Of a stretch of 64,000 nt of DNA, positions 8,486 through 17,963 are shown one piece after another. Each line of letters begins with the position of its first letter. Position 1 is the stretch's first letter. The DNA comes from VAZQ01 sp963785745 (lineage in GTDB: Bacteria; Pseudomonadota; Alphaproteobacteria; Rhizobiales; Xanthobacteraceae), in the NCBI GenBank assembly GCA_963785745.1, contig CAWAWR010000026.1:1-64000 (forward strand), given 5' to 3'. The notes beneath the pieces were generated by a model. The model was given only the letters and a program-made list of their open reading frames with translations. It did no database searches and had not been told where the DNA came from. The translations under genes were made by a program, and so were the position numbers.

Positions 8486-10337
8486 ATGACGCGCTGTCAG
8501 CCGGTCTGCTCCTTAGGAATCATGTTTTGTCTTCTGGCATCTTTTGCATGCCAGAGCGCCCTTGCGGCTGAGCCGAAAGGAGTGATGTTGCTTCATTCCT
8601 TTGGCCGGGATTTCAAACCCTGGAGCGAATATGCCAAATCCATCCGCGAGGAGTTGGTTCGGCAATCGCCATGGCCGCTCGACATCACCGACCATTCGCT
8701 GGTGAGCGCCCGTTCCGCCGATGAGGACCCGGAAGCTGCTTTCGTCGAATACCTGCGCGCCCTGTTTGCCAAACGTCCGCTCGACCTGATTGTGAGCATC
8801 GGCGCACCCGCAGCCGCCTTTGTCCAACGGCACCGGCAACAGCTCTTTGCCGCCACCCCCATGGTGTTCACCGCCGTTGACCAGCGCCGGGTTCAGTATT
8901 CCGTCCTGACCTCAATGGACGCCGTTGTCGCGCTCCGGATCAACTATTTGGCCGCCATCGAAAATATTCTGCGCGTGTTGCCGGATACAAAAAATGTGAT
9001 GGTGGTGGTTGGCACGTCTCCCAATCGAAAAGTTCTGGAAGGAGGCGATAGCCAAAGAGACAGAACCGCTCGCAAACCGGATTACGCTTTCATGGACCGA
9101 CCATTTGTCATTTGAAGAGCTCTTAAAACACGCCGCCGCACTGCCGCCGCAGTCCGCCATCTTCTGGGAACTGATGATCGTCGATGCGGCGGGTGTCGTG
9201 CACGAAGGTGTCGCGCCGTTGCCAAGGCTGCATGCAGTCGCAAACGCGCCGATTTTTTCTTATGACGAAGCCTTCTTCGGCCATATTGTTGGCGGTCCGC
9301 TTCTCATGACGGCCGACACTGGCCGACAGACAGCCGCAGTTGCCGTTCGCATCCTTGGTGGCGAGAAGCCGGGCGACATCAAGATGCCGCCGGTCCAGTT
9401 TGCGCGGCCGATGTTCGACTGGAGAGAAATGCAGCGCTGGGGCATCAGCGAGAGCCGCCTGCCGCCGGGCAGCGAAATTTATTTCCGCGAACCGACCGTC
9501 TGGGACCGGTACAAGCTGCAAATTCTGGCCATCCTCGCGGCGTTGCTGACCCAGGCCGCACTCATCGGCTGGCTGTTGCACGAACGTCAATACCGCCATC
9601 GCGCGGAATTAGCGGCGCGCGAGAGCATGTCCGAATTGACGTTCATGAACCGCAGAGCAGCAGCCGGAGAACTGTCAGCTTCGATTGCTCATGAGGTGAA
9701 CCAACCGTTGACTGGCATGGTAACGAGGGCCAGCGCGGCCCGACGCTGGCTCGCAAGAGAGACACCGGATCTAGAAAGAGTGAGACAGGCGTTGGACCAA
9801 ATTATCGTTGCGGGTCATCGCACCGCCGAAATCGTTCAAAACGTCCGCGCCATGTTCAAAAAGGACGCGCCAGACAATGCCCCGGTCCGCATCAACAGGG
9901 TTGTGTGGGCGGTTCTGGCTCTTGTGCACAGCGAGATTCAGAAATACCAGGTCGAGGTCCAAATGGCGGTTGACAGTCAGCTGCCGACCGTCACCGGCAA
10001 TGAGGTCCAGCTGCAGCAAGTCATCTTGAATCTGGTCATGAATGCCATTGAGGCCATGCACTCGACGCAGCGCCGGGAGTTGCGCATACAATCCCGCCTG
10101 AGCAAGCCCGATACGGTGCATGTTTCGATCGAAGATACCGGCACCGGTGTTGATCCATCCAAACTCGATCAACTTTTCAAGCCGCTGTTCACGACCAAAG
10201 CCCGGGGGATGGGAATGGGTCTTTCCATCTGCCGATCAATCATCGAAAGGCACGGCGGACGGATTTGGGCATCGCCTGGCGTCAGAGGAGGCTCTGTTTT
10301 TGAATTTGAGTTGCCCGCCAGCGCGACAAGGCACTAG
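8486..10337 (+). pseudogene. Sensor histidine kinase with periplasmic substrate-binding-like domain, one frameshift
   Basis: Two adjacent frames form one kinase. The first gives a signal peptide, then GVMLLHSFGRDFKPW and a periplasmic ABC-substrate-binding-like domain up to GTSPNR. The second continues with KFWKEAIAKETEPLANRI, a membrane helix (LQILAILAALLTQAALIGWLL), a FixL-type phosphoacceptor box (ASIAHEVNQPLTG), an N box (LNLVMNAIEAM), DTGTGVDP and GMGMGLSICRSI. Dropping one A from the AAAA run at 9028-9031 restores the frame. No response regulator follows. It may be a real inactivation or a sequencing error. ATG 8486 has AGGAAGG upstream; 8462 is an alternative. Confidence 0.8.
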
Positions 10338-10354
10338 TCGTTAGTAAGGCAGCT

Positions 10355-10418
10355 ATGGGTCAGAAGCAGACATTGCGGTAGTCGGCCGTTATGTCCGCTT
10401 TGGGCCAAAAGCGGAAGT
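10355..10418. repeat. Dispersed palindrome pair, copy 5
   Basis: ATGGGTCAGAAGCAGACAT at about 10355-10373 is a half copy. A full palindrome follows at 10391-10417 (ATGTCCGCTTTGGGCCAAAA, then GCGGAAGT). Confidence 0.8.
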
Positions 10419-10467
10419 CGATCACCTCGTCTCCGAGAGACACATTCAACCAAGACAATGTCGTTCC

Positions 10468-10929
10468 TTATTCCGGAACGGTCCTTGGGTTCATTGGATC
10501 GCCGACCTGGATGACGAGGTACCTCACCAGCTTGTCGGCACTGGGATTGCGAGATACAGCATGCAGCGAGCCAGGGGGTTCATAAAAAGACTTGCCGGCC
10601 TTAAGTTGGCGCACGGGCCCATCATCGATCCGGATCTCGTAGGTGCCCTCCAGGACATAGCCGAAGGTGTGGTGACCCGGATGGCGATGGGGGGCGCTGC
10701 TGCTGCCGGGATCGCGCTCAGTGACGCTGATGCGCATTTCTCGTGCTATGTCCGCCATCATTTGTGTAATCACCGGAATGCTTCTTTGACCGGCTGCCTG
10801 AGCGTGCGCAGTAGAGGGTGCGAAGACATCCGATTGGCCGGTCATGACGATAGAGGTGGCAAATGCCGCTAGCATCGCGGCAACACTGCCCACCGCAGCA
10901 TGAGACAGCAGATTTCTTGTTTTTGGCAT
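10468..10929 (-). CDS. Secreted cupin-domain protein
   Basis: 153 residues from ATG 10929, chosen for its GGGAGGA ribosome site and because it opens a signal peptide (hydrophobic stretch ending STAHAQA). A single cupin follows, with metal-ligand pattern HRHPGHHTFGYVLEGTYE and the second motif YEPPGSLHAVSRNPS. Small cupins bind metals and either catalyse simple reactions or bind ligands; no substrate can be named. The gene stands alone between palindrome copies. A second, decayed cupin gene lies at 14835-15248. Confidence 0.8.
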   Translation of the reverse strand: MPKTRNLLSHAAVGSVAAMLAAFATSIVMTGQSDVFAPSTAHAQAAGQRSIPVITQMMADIAREMRISVTERDPGSSSAPHRHPGHHTFGYVLEGTYEIRIDDGPVRQLKAGKSFYEPPGSLHAVSRNPSADKLVRYLVIQVGDPMNPRTVPE

Positions 10930-11282
10930 GCATTCCTCCCAAGTTTTGCGATGTTCTTTTGATTGCAACTCCAACCTCACTCGATCACCTCGTTGCGTAG
11001 AGCACCAAGGCAATCGGTACTTCAAGCCGAGCGTGCGCTGTTTGACGTTGATGACGAGCTCTTACTTGGCCTCGACTGAGACGGCGGGCCAAATTATCAC
11101 ACCGCGATACCGATGTGTCCGAAAAGTCCTCACTCCATGGTATCAAATGCGGCTTTCCCAGTTCTGTCGGATTGATGAAAAAGACGCTTGCGCCTCGATT
11201 CCAACCGCACCCCGACTGCGTCGATGAGTTTCTTTAGCCGAACCGTCTCGTGCGCGATGAACATCGCGAGACGTGATAGCTC

Positions 11283-11357
11283 ATGTCTGCTTTGGGTCAG
11301 AAGCAGACATCGGGACAGCGCACCGCGCAGGTCCGCTTTTGCCCCCAAAGCGGACAT
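11283..11357. repeat. Dispersed palindrome pair, copy 6
   Basis: Palindrome 1 (ATGTCTGCTTTGGGTC, then AGAAGCAGACAT) and palindrome 2 (GTCCGCTTTTGCCC, then CCAAAGCGGACAT) are about 20 bases apart. This shows the paired layout of the family clearly. The gap around it (10930-11560) otherwise holds no gene I can support. A weak minus-strand frame, HELSRLAMFIAHETVRLKK, at about 11130-11290 is unrecognised. Confidence 0.85.
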
Positions 11358-11560
11358 CAACGGACCGTAGGAGATAAGCCCGCCTTCGCCAATCGCTCGA
11401 TTGGGAATTACAATGCAGGTAGCTTGTGTCGGGCTGCCAGTGAAGCGCGACTGATTACCAAACATTAATTCCATGGCCATTTACCAGCAGTGCTGGCTCT
11501 GCCATTAGCGCGGCCAACCGGCGCCGCCCGCGCTATCAATCAAATGGAGATGTAAGCATC

Positions 11561-12355
11561 ATGACGACCCTGCAATACAAACTGGGACGCGCGTTTTCGG
11601 CGCGTCGCCTCATCCTTCTTGCCACGACCGGCAATCTCGCGATCGCCGCGCTTTTCGTCGGACCGGATGGTTTCCGCCACTCGGTACTTCCAACAATCTC
11701 GGCGGCAAATGCAGCAGAGGTCGCGGCAAGCAGCCGCGGCTGGATTGGCGTTCGGATTCAGCCGGTCACCTCCGTCATTGCTGAAAGCCTCGGCATGAAA
11801 GAGAGCAAAGGCGCGTTGGTTGCCGAACCAATGGTGGATAGTCCCGCCGCCAAGGCCGGCATCCAGTCGCGCGATGTCATCACCGCCGTGAACGGCAATC
11901 CGGTCAAGGATGCCCGCGACCTCGTCATGCAGATCCGCGGTATGGCACCCGGCGCTGCGGTGAATGTTACAATCTGGCGCGAGGGTGCGGACAAGAGCAT
12001 CTCGTTGACGCTCGGCGAAATGCCGAAGGAGCGCGCTGCCACCATGCCGCAGCCCGCCGCGACCGGCACCGACGTGCCGAAGCTCGGCCTGACGCTGGCT
12101 GCCGCCGAACACGTCGCGGGCGGAGGCTCCGAAGGGGTGGTCGTGGTCGACATCGATCCCCGCGGGCTTGCCTCCGAGCACGGCTTCAGAACCGGCGACA
12201 TCATCCTCGATGTCGGCGGGAAGAAGGTTGTTGGCCCGCTCGACGTGCGCAATGCCATCAGGGATGCCCAAATGAATGGCAAGCGCGCGGTGATGATGCG
12301 GTTGAAGTCGGATGAGGTGACGAAGTTCGTCGCCATTCCGATCGCTCGCGTCTGA
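11561..12355 (+). CDS. Exported double-PDZ protein lacking a protease domain
   Basis: 264 residues. A leader (RRLILLATTGNLAIAALFVG, cleavage near SAANAAE) is followed directly by two PDZ domains. PDZ1 covers about 58-155, with GWIGVRIQPVTSVIAESLGM and AKAGIQSRDVITAVNGNPV. PDZ2 covers about 170-260, with LGLTLAAA, ASEHGFRTGDIILDVGGKK and VTKFVAIPIARV. The arrangement is that of the C-terminal half of DegP/DegQ proteases, but no trypsin-like domain with its His-Asp-Ser triad is present. The protein probably binds periplasmic peptides or acts as a regulator or adaptor. AATGGAGAT upstream of the start gives a modest ribosome site. Confidence 0.82.
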   Translation: MTTLQYKLGRAFSARRLILLATTGNLAIAALFVGPDGFRHSVLPTISAANAAEVAASSRGWIGVRIQPVTSVIAESLGMKESKGALVAEPMVDSPAAKAGIQSRDVITAVNGNPVKDARDLVMQIRGMAPGAAVNVTIWREGADKSISLTLGEMPKERAATMPQPAATGTDVPKLGLTLAAAEHVAGGGSEGVVVVDIDPRGLASEHGFRTGDIILDVGGKKVVGPLDVRNAIRDAQMNGKRAVMMRLKSDEVTKFVAIPIARV

Positions 12356-12635
12356 TCGGGTAAGGAGCGTTCCCTCCGGCAATTTCAAGCATGCGGCTGG
12401 AACGTACGCCGGGGACGAAGCCACGCGCCGTCCCCGGCGCCCCTCCGAACTTGTAATACCCAACGGCGCACCACGTGCGGCGAGATCACGATCTCGCGGG
12501 AGGCGGCCGTCCCATGAAGTTCAAACCCAGCGGGCGGCGCCGTCGGATTGCTCGGCACATCGAAGAAGACCCGAATGCTGTCCAACCTTCCGCATGTCGG
12601 ACATCGCAACCGCCCAACAACGTCGCACGTCTAGG

Positions 12636-12875
12636 TCAACTTGAATCGTTTTCGTCTGACTGAATTTGGTGCTTTTGGATGGGCGGCTGCTGCTCTGAAT
12701 TTGCTGGTGTCTCGTAAACCAGATCGACCTTACTGTTTGCAACGGCCTGTTCCGCCAATTTTTGCCAGGCGCGGGCCATTACAAGTAGCTCCGATCGCGC
12801 GGCGAGATCAGTAGTCCGTTCCGCTACTCGCAAACAGCTCGCGGCGTTGCGCAGATACTCTTCCGACCTATTCAT
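12636..12875 (-). CDS. Small conserved hypothetical protein
   Basis: About 79 residues from ATG 12875 (MNRSEEYLRNAASCLRVAER). The N-terminal half is a predicted amphipathic helix with LLVMARAWQKLAEQAV, and the C-terminus is Gln-rich and polar. Proteins of this pattern (MNRxEEYRxxAxxCLRxA) are abundant in bradyrhizobia with no known function, so I consider it a real gene. An upstream start at 12902 is possible. It lies alone in a palindrome-rich region. Confidence 0.6.
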   Translation of the reverse strand: MNRSEEYLRNAASCLRVAERTTDLAARSELLVMARAWQKLAEQAVANSKVDLVYETPANSEQQPPIQKHQIQSDENDSS

Positions 12876-13051
12876 TGCCCCGATCTCAACTGCCCGGGGC
12901 ATAACATAGGTTAAAGCGGTAGGTTCCGACCGACGACACTATTGGTACGAAAGCACCATTCTATCCAGCCGCGGCGCTACGGGTTGGTAGCGTTCGGGTC
13001 TTGTCCGAAGTCTCTTGGGTCACAAGCTGACGTTGAGTGGTTGCGTCCCGG

Positions 13052-13079
13052 ATGTCCGCTTTGGGCCAGAAGCGGACAT
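13052..13079. repeat. Dispersed palindrome, copy 7
   Basis: A single near-perfect palindrome, ATGTCCGCTTTGGGCCAG then AAGCGGACAT, in the 12876-13179 gap, which otherwise holds nothing recognisable. Confidence 0.85.
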
Positions 13080-13179
13080 TGAGTGACAGGTCAGAATATA
13101 GTCCCGATGCCCTCGGGCGCCGGACGCGCGGAAAGCAACTCAGATCTTAGTCACCAAGCCAAAAAAAGTTTCTTATCAG

Positions 13180-13416
13180 CTAACATGCCTCTCGAGCAGT
13201 GCCATTCAGTCGGCTGAGAGCAATGGCGCAAATGTTATCGGCATTCGTCTCGCCTGTTTGCGCCACCTCAATGATGAGCTTAGCAATGAGCTCTGTTAGG
13301 GGATCATTGCGATCCTTGAGTTCAAGTTGAACGAGCGCAGTCTCATAGGCTGTAGTCATGCGCTTTATGTCGTCCGGCTCGAAAGCCGATTTTTGCAACA
13401 AACGATAGATCGCCAC
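13180..13416 (-). CDS. Conserved rhizobial hypothetical protein
   Basis: 78 residues from GTG 13416 (VAIYRLLQKSAFEPDDIKRM). The pattern AFEPDDIxRMxxAYExAL, then LKDRNDPLTELIAKLIIE and AQTGETNADNICAIAL, recurs in small soluble proteins across Hyphomicrobiales with no assigned role. The upstream 24 codons seen with the ATG at 13488 do not resemble the family, so I prefer the GTG. No operon partner is present. Confidence 0.6.
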   Translation of the reverse strand: MAIYRLLQKSAFEPDDIKRMTTAYETALVQLELKDRNDPLTELIAKLIIEVAQTGETNADNICAIALSRLNGTAREAC

Positions 13417-13687
13417 CGGCGCAACCCATTTCCTAACCCTTCCGCCACTTCCCCAGGTGACAATGGTAACAACTGCCCGCCGGTCCATAACATGGGTTAA
13501 GCGACAAGAAGCTTCATTGCGTTATGGTTGACGTACCGACATCGAAGTACTTCCGTACCTTGTCTGGCTGCAGCCTGTAGTTATGAGAGGTGTTCCAGTA
13601 GGCGTTCGGCCAGCCCGCCGCTTTCCTCAACGCCAAGTTGGCTGCACTATTGCGGAGGTGATCTAGCGGCCGCTTTCGGAACACGCC

Positions 13688-14482
13688 ATGTGGATCCAAG
13701 ATTTATTGCTGGGCATCCTGTTTCTTATTGCATTGCCAGCGGTCGCTGTAGGCGCCGGCCTGCTGCTCCGCCGCAGGGTCGGCCCAGAAGTTCTCGCGCG
13801 ACATAATGACGTGGCCGGTTTCATCTACGGGGTTATCGGCATGGTCTACGCCGTGCTGCTCGCCTTCACCGCGATCATCGTTTGGGAGCAGTTCAGGAAC
13901 GCCCAGAATGGGGTCGAACGGGAGGCGAACGCACTGGCGGATTTGTACCGCAACGCGCAGGCTTTTCCGCCCGATGTCCGCGAGCAAGTGGAGGCCCAGG
14001 TACGCGCCTATGTCCGACTGGCAGTGGAGAAGGAGTGGCCGGCTATGGCCGAGGACAAGTCGAGCCCCGAAACCTGGCAGACGTATTTTCAACTCTGGCG
14101 GATCCACCGCGAGTTCAAGCCGCAAGACGATCATCAGCGCACCTGGTACGCTCAGTCGCTCCAGCGACTGAACGAGCTGGCCGACCGGCGCCGCGACCGT
14201 CTGCTCAGCGCCCGCTCCGGCATGCCCGGCGTCATCTGGGCCGTTCTGATCGGTGCCGGCGCTGTCACGATCGGTTTCAGCTGGTTGTTCGGCACGCAGA
14301 ATGCGTGGGCCCAGGCGTTGATGATCGCGGGCCTGTCGTTCACGATTGGGGTCGTGCTGCTCTCGATCGTCGCGCTCGATTATCGGTACGCCGGGCTCAC
14401 CCGGGTCGAACCCGGAGCATTCCGGCAGCTCGAGGAAATTCTCGACGTATGGAGCGCCCCCGGAGCGGGTCACCGCCGATAG
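13688..14482 (+). CDS. DUF4239 membrane protein
   Basis: 264 residues. A first membrane helix (WIQDLLLGILFLIALPAVAV) and a second (YGVIGMVYAVLLAFTAIIVW) flank FIYG. Then comes a long soluble segment (about 70-185) with REANALADLYRNAQAFP. Two C-terminal helices follow (VIWAVLIGAGAVTIGFSWLF and ALMIAGLSFTIGVVLLSIVA). This is the layout of DUF4239, a bestrophin-like family of unknown function. The start ATG follows a short GGAACACGCC. It is isolated, with a palindrome pair downstream. Confidence 0.8.
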   Translation: MWIQDLLLGILFLIALPAVAVGAGLLLRRRVGPEVLARHNDVAGFIYGVIGMVYAVLLAFTAIIVWEQFRNAQNGVEREANALADLYRNAQAFPPDVREQVEAQVRAYVRLAVEKEWPAMAEDKSSPETWQTYFQLWRIHREFKPQDDHQRTWYAQSLQRLNELADRRRDRLLSARSGMPGVIWAVLIGAGAVTIGFSWLFGTQNAWAQALMIAGLSFTIGVVLLSIVALDYRYAGLTRVEPGAFRQLEEILDVWSAPGAGHRR

Positions 14483-14680
14483 GGGGACGAGGTCGCGCCG
14501 TGGGACGAGCGGCGGTGCGGGCTTTTCTGCATAGACCACCCTGCTGTCTTTATTGGACCACCCTGCGTGTTGCTCAGAGTTTGGCGCATCCACGCGCGCC
14601 GCTAGTCCACTGGCCGTCCCGCGTTTACGGGCCGGCCCCGGATCGCAGACGAAACAGTCGAGACGCGGTCTCAAACGGGA

Positions 14681-14753
14681 AGTCCGCTTTGGCTCAAAAG
14701 GCGGACATCAAGATGTTGTTTCGGCGCGTCCGCTTGTGACCCAAAGCAGACTT
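14681..14753. repeat. Dispersed palindrome pair, copy 8
   Basis: AAGTCCGCTTTGGCTCAAAA with GGCGGACAT, then about 20 bases, then CGTCCGCTTGTGACCCAAAG with CAGACTT. It is a diverged pair in the 14483-14834 gap, which holds nothing else I can support. Confidence 0.8.
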
Positions 14754-14834
14754 ACAGCTGCCGGCAGCTTTGTTCAGACGTTCAGACTACGCAGCCGCCA
14801 GTTTGTCAGTTCGGTGCGCCCGAAGTACAGCACG

Positions 14835-15248
14835 CTACGGAGCCGGCGAGGCGAGCGGTTTGCCCTTTTCGACAACATAGGTAGCGATGACCTTCGCGCC
14901 CTTTGGACCAGTTTTAGCATCGTGAATGGCGCCGGGCGGAACTTGATAGCTCTCACCGGTCTTTACCGTCTTGTCAGGTTGACCGGTGACCATGAGTACC
15001 ATCTCGCCATCAAGCATAAAGCCTGAACTCGGGACCGGGATGTGTGTGGCGGCCGATGCTCACGTTCGGCGCGATTTCTGCGATCCCAATTACTGTTTCG
15101 TAATTCGTTCCGGGCACGTCGAATTTTTGTAGCGGCGTGCGCTTGATGTTCGCAGTCTGCTAGTCATCGCCGGCAGTTGCTGCGCGCTGGCGGCTCCAGC
15201 CATCGCGTACACTACAAATGCCGCACAAATCAGAATTTGTTTGATCAT
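14835..15248 (-). pseudogene. Secreted cupin protein with two frameshifts
   Basis: A good ribosome site (GGGAGGG) precedes ATG 15248, which opens a signal peptide (MIKQILICAAFVVYAMAGAA). After QQLPA the frame must shift to read NIKRTPLQKFDVPGTNYETV, then IGIAEIAPNVSIGRHTHPGP with the cupin metal ligands. A second shift near 15030 (an extra base in GAGTTCAGGC) is needed to continue into FMLDGEMVLMVTG and YQVPPGAIHDAK. Stitched together the three pieces give a complete small secreted cupin of about 135 residues. Two independent indels make decay more likely than sequencing error. Confidence 0.72.
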
Positions 15249-15333
15249 CAGCGCCCTCCCATAACCAACGATATCACACCTTACTTATTTGACGGGGGGG
15301 CATCATAGCTGCAAATCGGCGCAATGTCGCCAA

Positions 15334-15397
15334 TTGGCCCAAAGCGGACATCAGGCAGGTCGATTCCGATGTCCGCTTCTGACCCACAGCAGACGTT
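15334..15397. repeat. Dispersed palindrome pair, copy 9
   Basis: A half copy (TTGGCCCAAAGCGGACAT, 15334-15351) and a diverged full copy (ATGTCCGCTTCTGACCC, then AGCAGACGTT, 15369-15397) lie just past the sulfatase stop codon. Confidence 0.8.
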
Positions 15398-15412
15398 CGC
15401 AAGAACTCGCCG

Positions 15413-16834
15413 TCACGCACTTGGCGCCGGCGTCGCGCCCTCGGTACCCATCCGAAATGCAATCTCGCGTCCGCCGAACGACTCAACAAGGGCGCGTTGG
15501 TCGGACTTGGCCTGGCGGTCTGCCGCCTCGGGATTGACAATCCGTCTCAAGTCGCTGCGCAGTTCGGCGACGTATGCCGAGTAGGACGGATCGTTCGCCA
15601 GATTGGCCGCCTCGTCCGGGTCGCTGTCGAGATCGAAGAGCTCGGGCTCAAAGCCGATATACTCGTGATACTTCCAACGTCCCTTCCGAAGCATGAATGC
15701 ACCGGACGGCGATCCGAAGGCGTGATACTCGGAAAAGGCCGCCCGATTTGGGTCAAAAGGCTCGTGCGCAATGTCGAATAGTGAACGACCACGGAGGGTC
15801 GGATCCGAAAGGCCAAATGCCGAAAGAAAAGTCGGCGCCAAATCGATGAGATTGACGGGCGTGTTGCAGATTTGCCCTGCCGAAACCCCCGGTCCAGCCA
15901 TGACGAGCGGCACTTGCGTGCACTCGTTGTAGAGGTTCGACTTACCCCAATGTTCGCGCTGCCCGAGCGCTTCGCCATGATCGGACGTGTAGATCACGTT
16001 CGTCGTTTCGGTGAGGCCGGTGCGATCGAGCACATCGCAGATTGCGCCAACGTGGTCGTCGACCATCGTGCACAATGCGTAGTAGGCCGAAATGGCGCGG
16101 CGTCGCTTGTCGTCGTCGGTTCCGAACTCGGCATCGGTCGGCGTGAACAATTCTTGCGCATCGACCCAGGGGTGTCGTGCATAGCCGTGCCTCTGCCGAA
16201 GCGTCGGTAACGGCATGGCACCGGGCGGATACATATCGATATAGGACTGCGGCGCAATGAGCGGGAAATGCGGCGCCACAAACCCGACGAACAGCATCCA
16301 CGAGCGGTCGTCGCGCGCATGCTGGCCAAGCCACGCGATCGCCTGATCCCGGACTGCCTGGTCGTAGGAATTGTACTTTGAATAACCGGCTCCGACCTGA
16401 TCGAACCGGACGATATCGTCCTTGCGCGTAGGCAGCGGGTCGCGGACCGCGCCCCAGACCTGCCCGATTCCCTTCCAGATGTGCATCGGCTGGTGCTGGA
16501 CTTCAAAACCGGTCGAGTCCTCGCTGTTGCGATAGTGAAGCTTGCCGATGGACTCGACTCTCACGTTCGACGCCTGCAGTCGAACGCCCCAGCCGGGGAC
16601 ACGGCCGTCATAGGCGGTCGCGTTGTCCCAGTAGCGGATTTCGTGGACGTAGCGTCCGGTCGCAAGGCTGGCCCGAGCCGGAACACAGATCGGACAAGGC
16701 GTGTAGGCGGTTTCGAACCGAGTGCCGCGTTCGGCGAGCGCGTCGATATTCGGCGTCTTGACGATCGGATGGCCGGCGCACGACAGTGCACGCGCCTGGT
16801 GTTCGTCGGAGATGATAAAGACCATATTCTTCAT
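15413..16834 (-). CDS. Type I sulfatase
   Basis: 473 residues from ATG 16834. MVFIISDEHQARALSC carries the first metal-binding aspartate. CPICVPARASLATGRYVHE holds the C-x-P-x-R signature (Cys about 50), the cysteine converted to formylglycine. Further matches to the alkaline-phosphatase/sulfatase fold are VNLIDLAPTFLSAFG and YTSDHGEALGQREHWGKS. No signal peptide is seen, so it probably acts in the cytoplasm on a sulfate ester or related substrate. It starts 19 bp after a Bug receptor gene on the same strand, with a divergent LysR beyond. The three probably form one regulated uptake-and-cleavage unit. Confidence 0.88.
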   Translation of the reverse strand: MKNMVFIISDEHQARALSCAGHPIVKTPNIDALAERGTRFETAYTPCPICVPARASLATGRYVHEIRYWDNATAYDGRVPGWGVRLQASNVRVESIGKLHYRNSEDSTGFEVQHQPMHIWKGIGQVWGAVRDPLPTRKDDIVRFDQVGAGYSKYNSYDQAVRDQAIAWLGQHARDDRSWMLFVGFVAPHFPLIAPQSYIDMYPPGAMPLPTLRQRHGYARHPWVDAQELFTPTDAEFGTDDDKRRRAISAYYALCTMVDDHVGAICDVLDRTGLTETTNVIYTSDHGEALGQREHWGKSNLYNECTQVPLVMAGPGVSAGQICNTPVNLIDLAPTFLSAFGLSDPTLRGRSLFDIAHEPFDPNRAAFSEYHAFGSPSGAFMLRKGRWKYHEYIGFEPELFDLDSDPDEAANLANDPSYSAYVAELRSDLRRIVNPEAADRQAKSDQRALVESFGGREIAFRMGTEGATPAPSA

Positions 16835-16853
16835 TTTGTGAGCCAACGCTTTC

Positions 16854-17843
16854 TCAATTTATGGCCAAACCGCTCGCCTTGATTGTCTCGGCCCACTTCT
16901 TGATCTCGCTTTCGACAAACCGCTGAAGATATTCGGGAGACCTGCGTTCGGGTGCAACGACCTCGGCGCCGAGTTCCCGCAGCCTTTCCTGCACAGCGGG
17001 CCTGTTCATCGCCGCGATGGTTGCTTCATTCAATTTGCGGATGATCGCCGTGGGCGTGGCTCTGGGCAGGAAAAAGGCGACCCAGTTTTCCACCTCAAAA
17101 TCTTTCAAACCCTGCTCGCGCGCGCTTGCGAGATTCGGCAGGATCGACGAGCGGTCCTTCGTCATTATCGCTATTGCCTTGACCATGTTGCTTTCAAGCT
17201 GGGGGATTGCCGCGGCTGCGTTCGGGCACTGGTAATCGATCCGGCCAGCTATCAAGTCCTGCATCGCTGGCCCGCCGCCGCGATAAGCAACGTGCGTGAC
17301 GTCAACGCCGATCGCTGCGTTGAACAAAGCACAAGCGAGATGGCTCGGAGAGCCCGCTCCTGGCGAGCCATATTGCATTTTCGCCTGGTTCGCCTCGGTG
17401 TAGGCGATGAACTCCTGCAGGTTGTTGATCGGCAACTCTCGGCGCGCGATCAGCACGAGCGGCATTTCGGCGATCAGCACGACGGGCGCAAAATCGGTCG
17501 CGGCATTGTAGCGCGGCTGCTTATAGAGCGTCTGGTTTTGGGCATGGGTGCCGGCCGTGCCGAACACGAATTGATAGCCGTCGGGCGCCGCCTTCGCGAC
17601 GCGGTGGGCACCGATCATACCGCCGGCGCCGCCGACGTTCTCAATGATCACCTGCTGGCCTAGGATTTCTGAGAGGTGGGGGTTGATGATCCGACCAATG
17701 CCATCGATCGCGCCGCCCGCAGCCAGCGGAACAACCATTGTCACCGGCCGAGTCGGCCAGGCTTGCGCCACGCCGTGCGCCGGAACAAACGCGTTCAGCA
17801 CGAACCCGATTGCGATTGCTCTGATTGTCTCTGGGCTGCTCAT
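16854..17843 (-). CDS. Bug/TctC-family periplasmic solute receptor
   Basis: 329 residues. A signal segment (AIAIGFVLNAFVPAHGVAQA) is followed by the family opening WPTRPVTMVVPLAAGGAIDG, then IENVGGAGGMIGAHRVAKAAPDGY, VTHVAYRGGGPAMQDLIAGR and a C-terminal FVESEIKKWAETIKASG. Bug proteins bind carboxylates or other small organic solutes for tripartite TctAB carriers or for signalling. No TctA or TctB gene is present. Its position directly before a sulfatase and divergent from a LysR suggests that it captures the sulfatase substrate or a relative; this is inference. Confidence 0.88.
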   Translation of the reverse strand: MSSPETIRAIAIGFVLNAFVPAHGVAQAWPTRPVTMVVPLAAGGAIDGIGRIINPHLSEILGQQVIIENVGGAGGMIGAHRVAKAAPDGYQFVFGTAGTHAQNQTLYKQPRYNAATDFAPVVLIAEMPLVLIARRELPINNLQEFIAYTEANQAKMQYGSPGAGSPSHLACALFNAAIGVDVTHVAYRGGGPAMQDLIAGRIDYQCPNAAAAIPQLESNMVKAIAIMTKDRSSILPNLASAREQGLKDFEVENWVAFFLPRATPTAIIRKLNEATIAAMNRPAVQERLRELGAEVVAPERRSPEYLQRFVESEIKKWAETIKASGLAIN

Positions 17844-17903
17844 GGTCGGCTCCTATTGCCGATGTAGTCGAGATGACCGAACGAAACGATAGGAGGCGTC
17901 TAT

Positions 17904-17923
17904 CAATAGAAGTAATGCTATTG
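17904..17923. promoter_or_regulatory. Dyad in the LysR / Bug intergenic region, candidate LysR operator
   Basis: A perfect 6-bp inverted repeat, CAATAG then 8 bases then CTATTG, lies in the 120-bp divergent promoter region 40 bp upstream of the LysR gene. Another CCTATTG lies at about 17852. LysR regulators bind such interrupted dyads between themselves and a divergent target, so this is the best operator candidate. Binding has not been shown. Confidence 0.5.
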
Positions 17924-17963
17924 TTCGATGAGGGTATAACAGGTTCGCTATAGGGGGTGCATC

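Noticed and set aside
12385..12609. Minus-strand frame beginning MRCPTCGRLDSIRVFFDV
   Set aside because: One CxxC pair looks zinc-ribbon-like, but the second pair is missing, there is no ribosome site and the tail is low-complexity. Support is too weak to list.
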